A stretch of DNA of 12,257 nt from CAWJHE01 sp964614855 (lineage in GTDB: Bacteria > Chloroflexota > Anaerolineae > Anaerolineales > UBA4823), in the NCBI GenBank assembly GCA_964614855.1, contig CAZTMX010000078.1, forward strand, positions 1-12,257. Reading direction: 5' to 3'. A program made the position numbers and the translations under genes. How positions within the stretch are numbered: position 1 is the stretch's first letter; each line of letters begins with the position of its first letter. Under the pieces are notes generated by a model. That model ran no database searches. It was not told where the DNA came from and saw only the letters and a list, made by a program, of their open reading frames with translations. Of the stretch, positions 7,274 through 12,257 are shown one piece after another.

Positions 7274-8386
7274 ATGTTCCTGTCTGAGACAACCCAACTG
7301 ACCTGGCTCTCGATGTTGGCGCCGCCGGTCATCGCTATCGCTGCGGTTCTGACGTTTTATACCGCACTGCTGCATCTGACGCGCAAGAAGGTCAGCCGAT
7401 CCCGTATCTTTCGCATCGTCCGCGATCTGATCGTAGGCACTCAGGCTTTGCAGCTTTACTTCCTTTCGAAGGATATGCAGCTGGATCATCCATTCCTGCT
7501 CTATCCTTTCATCACGCTTTTGTTTATTTCAGGACCGCTTAACTACATTCGCTATTTCATGTTCCTGTATCCGGGAAAAAAGATCCCCCTGCGCATCCTG
7601 GCGCAATTGGTGCCAGCCGCGCTCATCCTTGTCTGGGAAACCTGGTTTTACTTCTTTAATCCACGCGAGAACTTGTCCGCTTATCAAAACGTTTTTAGCA
7701 ATCCCACCCAATCTCTTGTCAGTTATGTCATCGCGGTGGGCGTGCTGGTAACATTGTTCCAGTACGGGATGCTGCTGCGGCTGGAGATCGGCTCCACAAG
7801 CGATAAACAGAACCGCACCCCCATCCAGCTTTCCAGTGCGATTATGCTATTCTACATGCTGGATGTCCTGTTGATCGCGGCTGGTTTCTTCCTTTCCAAT
7901 CGTGACCTGATGCTGCTTGGCATCCTTCTGATGGGTTTGACGGGTATCGTTTATCTTCTGTTTGAAAATCGTTACCCGGATTTTTACCAACTGGTGGCGC
8001 GCGAAGAACGGGAAAAGAAATACAAAAAGTCCCTCATCCAGGGATTGAGTAAGGAAAAGATCATCACCCGTCTGAGGGAATTGATGGAAGCCGAAGAAAT
8101 TTACCGCCAGCTCGATCTCAAGCTGGATGATGTGGCTGCCATGCTCTTAATCACACCGCACCAGCTTTCCGAGTTTGTCAACGACTGCATGGGGATGAAT
8201 TTTACAAGCTATATTAACCACTACCGGGTTGAAGAGGCAAAACGCTTGCTGGTCTGCAATCCCGAGCAAAGCACACTTTCGATCGCTTTCGATGTTGGCT
8301 TTGGATCCAAACAGTCGTTCAATACCATCTTCAAACAGCAGACCAGCATGACGCCCTCAGGATATCGCCAGGCTTTTCAAAAATAA
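7274..8386 (+). CDS. Membrane-embedded AraC-family transcriptional regulator
   Basis: This 370-residue protein has an N-terminal half rich in hydrophobic helices (for example residues 14-33, then LLYPFITLLFISGPLNYI, LVPAALILVWETWFYFF, YVIAVGVLVTLFQYGML, and a further pair near 195-240). I count about six to seven likely membrane spans. The C-terminus, from about residue 275, is a complete AraC/XylS DNA-binding domain. Its first helix-turn-helix lies around LDDVAAMLLITPHQLSEFV, and the second lies in LSIAFDVGFGSKQSFNTIFKQ, followed by MTPSGYR. It lacks the cupin sensor usual in AraC proteins, so it probably senses a membrane or extracellular signal. It sits between the peptide operon and the symporter/sulfatase operon and could control either or both. 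ATG 7274 is the first start in frame. The domain call is firm; the signal and targets are unknown. Confidence 0.9.
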   Translation: MFLSETTQLTWLSMLAPPVIAIAAVLTFYTALLHLTRKKVSRSRIFRIVRDLIVGTQALQLYFLSKDMQLDHPFLLYPFITLLFISGPLNYIRYFMFLYPGKKIPLRILAQLVPAALILVWETWFYFFNPRENLSAYQNVFSNPTQSLVSYVIAVGVLVTLFQYGMLLRLEIGSTSDKQNRTPIQLSSAIMLFYMLDVLLIAAGFFLSNRDLMLLGILLMGLTGIVYLLFENRYPDFYQLVAREEREKKYKKSLIQGLSKEKIITRLRELMEAEEIYRQLDLKLDDVAAMLLITPHQLSEFVNDCMGMNFTSYINHYRVEEAKRLLVCNPEQSTLSIAFDVGFGSKQSFNTIFKQQTSMTPSGYRQAFQK

Positions 8387-8409
8387 GTAGTCCAAATTTA
8401 TAATTTCGG

Positions 8410-8471
8410 ACGACAAACCGTTTCAACCTTGCTATGATGGTGGCAGCAAGCATGAAACGGTTCTTTATAAT
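8410..8471 (+). promoter_or_regulatory. Candidate promoters for the symporter/sulfatase operon
   Basis: Two -10-like hexamers precede the symporter gene. TATAAT at 8466-8471 has no good -35 (TGGCAG at 8441-8446 is weak and too far). It would give a leader of about 20 nt carrying AAAAGGAA (8480-8487) before the ATG at 8498. TATGAT at 8433-8438 has ACGACA at 8410-8415 with a 17-bp spacer. The second lies inside the palindrome described separately. The poor -35 of the first would suit activation by a regulator such as the AraC-type protein encoded upstream. Confidence 0.4.
8416..8462. promoter_or_regulatory. Long imperfect palindrome: terminator hairpin or operator
   Basis: AACCGTTTCA (8416-8425) pairs perfectly with TGAAACGGTT (8453-8462). 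After a 2x2 mismatch, CTTGCT (8428-8433) pairs with AGCAAG (8445-8450), leaving an 11-nt loop. As RNA this is a 16-bp stem with one internal loop, 29 nt after the regulator's stop and followed by the A/U-rich CTTTATAATT, so it could terminate the regulator transcript. As DNA it occupies the -35 region of the symporter's TATAAT, where a dimeric regulator could bind. I cannot separate the two roles from sequence. Confidence 0.55.
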
Positions 8472-8497
8472 TCCATAACAAAAGGAACGCAAATCGC

Positions 8498-9706
8498 ATG
8501 GATCGAAAACTCTCCTTCGGTTTCAAATCTCGTTTTGCCCTGGCCGATCTCGGTTTTATGACCCTGCGTTCGATGGCCGATTTCTTCCTTCTCATTTACC
8601 TTACCGATGTAGCGGGTATCAACCCGGCGATCGTGGGGAGTGCCTTGCTGGTGGGAAAGCTCACCTGGGACGCAGTCAATGACCCTCTCTTTGGGTACTG
8701 GTCGGACCGCACACGCTCCCGTTTTGGCCGGCGCAGGATTTATATGCTGGTCACCGCCGTACCCCTGGCGCTGGTGACCTGGTTCCAATTTTCACTACCG
8801 GCGGGTTTGACCGGTGTGAACGCCTTCCTGGCTGTGTTATTTACATTCTTTCTGAAAGACACCTGCGTCACCTTTGCCATCGTCCCGTATTACGCAATGA
8901 CCGCTGAGGTGACGCGCGATTACCGCGAGCGCTCCAACCTGGTGCTTTTTCGCGGGCTTGCCAGTGTGGTTGGCTATATNNNNNNNNNNNNNNNNNNNNN
9001 NNNNNNNNNNNNNNNNNNNNNNNNNNNNNNNNNNNNNNNNNNNNNNNNNNNNNNNNNNNNNNNNNNNNNNNNNNNNNNNTTCACCATACAATCTGCCATG
9101 CTTCCCTATCTCATCCAGTACCAACTCGGGATGGCTGAACAGACCTCCAACATCCTGATGGTAACAATGGTCACAATGGCTGTTTTTCTGCTCCCTGCGA
9201 AATTGCTTGCTGATCGCATTAACAAAGGCCCGACCTATGGGTTGGGCATGCTGGTGGTGGCGGTGACATTCCTGGTGGTTTTGCTTTTCATCCCATCGCA
9301 TCCAACCCCTTTGATCTATATGGTTGCTATTTTGCTAGGCATAGGCTTTTCTACTCAATGGGTGATACCCAATGCCATGCTGCCTGATGTGATTGAGTAT
9401 GATGAAAAAATGACCGGAGAGCGGCGCGAGGGCACCTATAACGGCATCTCCAATTTCATGACCAAGTTTTCCGTGGCGCTGGGGATCGCAATCCCAGGCT
9501 GGGCGTTGAGTGGGTTTGGCTATGTGCCCAATGCGGTGCAAACTCAACACGCGTTGTTGGGTATCCGGCTCACTTATTCGGTGCTGCCTGCTTTAGCACT
9601 GTTTGCATGTCTGCCGGTCCTGTTTCGTTACCCCATCACACGCCAAACGCATACTTTACTTCGCCAGGAACTGGCTGCAAACCGACCTCCGGAGGTGACA
9701 AAATGA
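8498..9706 (+). CDS. GPH-family (MFS) sugar:cation symporter, interrupted by an assembly gap
   Basis: This is an inner-membrane symporter of the glycoside-pentoside-hexuronide:cation family (MFS_2, MelB-like). The N-terminus carries the family pattern: LRSMADFFLLIYLTDVAGI, then KLTWDAVNDPLFGYWSDRTR (about residues 50-69) and the basic SRFGRRRIY loop. MTAEVTRDYRERSNL follows in the third to fourth helix region, and TQWVIPNAMLPDVIEYDE in the C-terminal half is also typical. An AAAAGGAA site precedes the ATG. A run of 100 N replaces codons after GLASVVGY. The frame resumes correctly with FTIQSAMLPYLIQYQLGM, so the gene is probably intact, but the visible total (402 codons including the gap) is short of the roughly 440-460 usual for the family. 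It overlaps the sulfatase start by ATGA. Substrate is unknown; the neighbours suggest a sulfated sugar or polyol. Confidence 0.9.
   Translation: MDRKLSFGFKSRFALADLGFMTLRSMADFFLLIYLTDVAGINPAIVGSALLVGKLTWDAVNDPLFGYWSDRTRSRFGRRRIYMLVTAVPLALVTWFQFSLPAGLTGVNAFLAVLFTFFLKDTCVTFAIVPYYAMTAEVTRDYRERSNLVLFRGLASVVGYXXXXXXXXXXXXXXXXXXXXXXXXXXXXXXXXXXFTIQSAMLPYLIQYQLGMAEQTSNILMVTMVTMAVFLLPAKLLADRINKGPTYGLGMLVVAVTFLVVLLFIPSHPTPLIYMVAILLGIGFSTQWVIPNAMLPDVIEYDEKMTGERREGTYNGISNFMTKFSVALGIAIPGWALSGFGYVPNAVQTQHALLGIRLTYSVLPALALFACLPVLFRYPITRQTHTLLRQELAANRPPEVTK
8980..9079. other. Scaffold gap, exactly 100 N
   Basis: There are one hundred consecutive N, the conventional placeholder for a gap of unknown size. It lies inside the symporter gene, between its fourth-helix region and the later membrane half. 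The true length is not known. Both flanks read in the same frame if the gap length leaves remainder 1 on division by 3, which 100 happens to satisfy. Confidence 0.98.
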
Positions 9707-11097
9707 GCCTGGAAGCTGCTCCCCGCCCCAACATGATCATCATCAATTGCGATGACCTCGGCTATGGTGATCTGCCGCCCTACAACAACACCGTGATGAA
9801 CACGCCAAATGTGGATCGCCTGGCTCAAGGCGGTGTGAAGTTTACCTCTTTTTATGCCTGCAACTCGATATGCACGCCTTCCCGTTTTGGCTTGCTGACG
9901 GGACGATACCCCGACCGCGCCGGGCTGGGTTGGCTGCTCTTGCCAAAACGTAATGCCAGGTTCAATATCAGGAATTTCTTTGAGAATACACGCTATGCCG
10001 TGGGCTGGGAGTTGTATAAAATCCTGGCCCGCATTGGATTGATGGACTACCACCCGGTGCCAAAGATCAACGGCATCCCGGCCAAAGAAATCACCATTGC
10101 CAGGGCGCTCAAATCTGCGGGATATCATACCGGCATGGTGGGAAAGTGGCATCTGGGCGAGTTCAATCATTTTCCCGAATACAACCCTGTGCATTATGGC
10201 TTTGACTTTTTCTTTGGTGTGCCGCACAGCAACGATATGGTAGATTTTGCCCTGTACCGCAATACAGAGTGTCTGGACCCGGATTTCAAGGACCTGGCCG
10301 CGCTCACCGGTTTGTATACGCGCGAAGCTATCCAGTTCATCGAACGCTTGGATGGGGCGCCGTTCTTTTTGTATTTTGCCCATACCTACCCGCACCAGCC
10401 CTTGTTTGCCTCGAAGGAATTTGAAGGCAAGTCCAAAGGCGGGCGCTACGGTGACACGATCGAAGAAATCGATTGGAGCCTGGGCGAGCTGGTTCGTGTT
10501 TTACAGGAACGGAATATCCTTGATAACACCCTGATCGTCTTTACCAGCGATAACGGTCCCTGGTACAACGGCAGCCCGGGCAGGTTGCGAGGGCGCAAAG
10601 GACAGAGCTATGAAGGCGGGTTTCGCATCCCGATGATCGCCCACTGGCCGGCTAATATTCCTGCCGGGTCAGTTTGCACCCAACCTGCCATGAACATAGA
10701 CTGGTTTCCAACCTGTCTGGCACTGGCAGGTGTGGAACTTCCGGGTGACCGTGTGATCGACGGCAAGGACATCACCGGCTTATTGACCGGGGAAGAAAAA
10801 GCCAGTCCTCATGATCGTTTCTATTTCTATCACAACCAGAGCCTGGAGGCGATCCGCGTCGGCAAGTGGAAATATATCCCCAAGATCAACACCATGGTCT
10901 GGCCGCTGCCCATGGACAAGAAATGGGAATCCGCCGGGCGTTTTCAGGCGCCCTGGCTGTTTGACCTTGAAGCGGATCCACAGGAAAGTTACAACCTTAA
11001 AGATGATCACCCGGATGTGATTGAAGAAATGCAGAAAGCCTTTCGCCAATGGGAAAAGGAGATGCAAGCGAATCCTGGCGGTTGGAAGAATAAATAA
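9703..11097 (+). CDS. Cys-type sulfatase (arylsulfatase/GALNS-like), no signal peptide
   Basis: This 464-residue enzyme of the S1 sulfatase family hydrolyses sulfate esters with a formylglycine made from cysteine. The active-site set is complete: Asp17 and Asp18 (metal), CTPSR with Cys57 and Arg61, GKWH with Lys148 and His150, His231 in the THTYPHQ-like stretch AHTYPHQP, Asp283 and Asn284 in TSDNGPW, and Lys299 before the YEGGFRIP motif. The ATG at 9703 has GGAGG at 9691-9695 and overlaps the symporter stop (ATGA), so translation is coupled. No signal peptide or lipobox precedes the domain, so the enzyme should be cytosolic, unlike most sulfatases of this group. About 37 extra residues lie between CTPSR and GKWH compared with arylsulfatase A spacing. 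No formylglycine-generating enzyme is in the window. The substrate is unknown but presumably enters through the symporter. Confidence 0.94.
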   Translation: MSLEAAPRPNMIIINCDDLGYGDLPPYNNTVMNTPNVDRLAQGGVKFTSFYACNSICTPSRFGLLTGRYPDRAGLGWLLLPKRNARFNIRNFFENTRYAVGWELYKILARIGLMDYHPVPKINGIPAKEITIARALKSAGYHTGMVGKWHLGEFNHFPEYNPVHYGFDFFFGVPHSNDMVDFALYRNTECLDPDFKDLAALTGLYTREAIQFIERLDGAPFFLYFAHTYPHQPLFASKEFEGKSKGGRYGDTIEEIDWSLGELVRVLQERNILDNTLIVFTSDNGPWYNGSPGRLRGRKGQSYEGGFRIPMIAHWPANIPAGSVCTQPAMNIDWFPTCLALAGVELPGDRVIDGKDITGLLTGEEKASPHDRFYFYHNQSLEAIRVGKWKYIPKINTMVWPLPMDKKWESAGRFQAPWLFDLEADPQESYNLKDDHPDVIEEMQKAFRQWEKEMQANPGGWKNK

Positions 11098-11109
11098 TTG
11101 GAGATTGCC

Positions 11110-12257
11110 ATGAGCGAAAAGAAGTTTGAACCCGAATGGACAAAAACCCCACCCCTGCCCGGCTCCTATCGGTCGATTGCCAAACAAGGACGGCAGGACC
11201 AGGTAGAAACGCCGTCTTATAAATACTTCCGCCAATTGCAGAAGGACCTGTCGCTGGAAGAGGCGTATTTTGAGAACAAATACGACGGTAACCAGCCCCT
11301 CGGTCCAGTGCCAGCTTCTCCTCTTCCTCCCGGCTTTATAAACGAGATCGCTGCCATTACCGGCAAGGAGAATATCCAGCTGGACGATTATAACCGGGTG
11401 AAATACAGCTACGGCAAGCTGGCTGAGGAGATGGTGGGCCTGAAGCGCGGCCAGCTGCATGAGATCACCGGAGCGGCGGTTCACCCGCGCGATAAGTACG
11501 AGGTGCAGAAGATCGTCAAACTGTGTGATGAGAAAAAGATCCCGATCTATGTCTACGGCGGGGGCTCCTCCTGCAACAAGGGATTTCTGCCGCAGAAGGG
11601 CGGTATCACGCTGGTGCTCAACACCCACATGAACAAGGTGTTGGAAGTGAACGAGTTGAACCATACTTGCCGCGTCCAGGCCGGCTGTATGGGCCCGCAG
11701 CTGGAGGATGCTCTTAACAACGCACCGGAGCGCTTTCATACGGTGCACCGCTTTACCAACGGGCATTTTCCGCAGTCCTTTGAGCTTTCCAGTGTGGGCG
11801 GCTGGGTGCTGACCCTGGGCAGCGGCCAGGCATCGACTTACTACGGCGAGCCCTACAACCTGGTGCTGGCAATGGAGATGGTCACGCCAGCCGGTATCAT
11901 CAGCACCAACGATTATGTCACCACCGCCACCGGACCCCGTGTGGTGGATATGCTCAAGGGCAGCGAAGGCGTTTTTGGGGTGCTGGTCGAGCTGACCATC
12001 AAGGTCTTTCGATATATGCCCGAGAACCGCAAGTATTTCAGCTATATATTTCCGGACTTCGATAAGGCGGTGAGTGCGGCGCGTGAGATTTGCCAGGGGC
12101 AATTCGGGCTGCCTGCGGTTTTCCGCATCTCGGATGCAGAAGAGACGGAGAATGCCTTCCAGATGTACCCGCAACCCGCGCTCATCGAGTGGGCGCTGGA
12201 CAAAATCCTGGGGCTAAAACCGGGCAAACGCTGCCTGTGCATGGGAACGGTGGAAGG
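11110..12257 (+). CDS. FAD-linked oxidase, alkyl-DHAP synthase-like (3' part missing)
   Basis: The first 382 codons of a FAD-binding PCMH-type flavoprotein are present. GGAG at 11100-11103 stands 6 nt before the ATG, and only 12 nt separate it from the sulfatase stop. The FAD-binding region has VYGGGSSC (148-155, the pyrophosphate loop), FPQSFELSSVGGWVLT (about 220-235), GQASTYYG, VTPAG and GSEGVFGVL (284-292). The C-terminal part begins with FRISDAEET, matching the alkyldihydroxyacetonephosphate synthase branch (compare the family's SVGGWV, GSEGTLG and R-SDPEET). Family relatives include ether-lipid synthases, D-lactate and glycolate oxidases and YgcU-like dehydrogenases, so the reaction cannot be fixed. 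As third gene of the symporter/sulfatase unit, it may oxidise the desulfated product. A role in ether lipids is the alternative. No stop occurs before the window ends. Confidence 0.88.
   Translation, partial: MSEKKFEPEWTKTPPLPGSYRSIAKQGRQDQVETPSYKYFRQLQKDLSLEEAYFENKYDGNQPLGPVPASPLPPGFINEIAAITGKENIQLDDYNRVKYSYGKLAEEMVGLKRGQLHEITGAAVHPRDKYEVQKIVKLCDEKKIPIYVYGGGSSCNKGFLPQKGGITLVLNTHMNKVLEVNELNHTCRVQAGCMGPQLEDALNNAPERFHTVHRFTNGHFPQSFELSSVGGWVLTLGSGQASTYYGEPYNLVLAMEMVTPAGIISTNDYVTTATGPRVVDMLKGSEGVFGVLVELTIKVFRYMPENRKYFSYIFPDFDKAVSAAREICQGQFGLPAVFRISDAEETENAFQMYPQPALIEWALDKILGLKPGKRCLCMGTVE

Noticed and set aside
8397..8472. Miniature transposon suggested by the long inverted repeat and flanking direct repeats
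   Set aside because: The arms face each other across only an 11-nt loop, so there is no element body. The direct repeats are A/T-rich and coincide with -10 promoter sequence.
10780..12174. 464-codon minus-strand open frame opposite the sulfatase end and FAD oxidase
   Set aside because: It overlaps two well-supported plus-strand genes almost entirely, spans their junction and shows no domain. Long antisense frames are expected at this GC content and codon bias.

Overview
The window reads as a metagenome-derived Illumina scaffold fragment from a bacterium of moderate GC content. The evidence is a sequencing adapter at its left end and a run of exactly 100 N at 8980-9079. The substrate-binding lipoprotein with a long Ala/Pro/Glu linker, the genes packed behind Shine-Dalgarno (SD) sites, and the mix of peptide-uptake and sulfatase genes suit a Chloroflexota (Anaerolineae-like) organism. 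No marker gene is present, so this placement is an inference.

Left half, minus strand (56-7139). This is one co-directional peptide-uptake operon. In transcription order it holds an S66 LD-carboxypeptidase, an oligopeptide-binding lipoprotein, permease B, permease C, ATPase D, ATPase F and an M20-family dipeptidase that is cut off at the contig end. Gaps are short or overlapping within the transporter (-11 to about 60 nt), then 90 nt before the M20 gene. The transporter would import short peptides, possibly murein-derived. The S66 and M20 enzymes would hydrolyse them in the cytosol.

Middle (7140-8497). A 134-bp divergent intergenic region carries back-to-back perfect TATAAT elements. It is followed on the plus strand by a regulator with a multi-pass membrane N-terminal half and an AraC-type DNA-binding C-terminus. 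The regulator's -10 lies only 7 nt before its ATG, which suggests a leaderless mRNA. A 111-bp region after it holds a long imperfect palindrome (8416-8462) next to another TATAAT.

Right half, plus strand (8498-12257). A tight three-gene unit encodes a GPH-type sugar/cation symporter (interrupted by the scaffold gap), a Cys-type sulfatase without a signal peptide that overlaps the symporter by ATGA, and an FAD-linked oxidase of the alkyl-DHAP synthase type that runs off the end. The layout suggests uptake of a small sulfated compound, cytosolic desulfation, then flavin-dependent oxidation. The substrate cannot be read from the sequence.

The most interesting items are this symporter/sulfatase/FAD-oxidase cassette with its membrane-tethered AraC regulator, the promoter architecture around the regulator, a probable non-AUG start in permease C, and two assembly artefacts.
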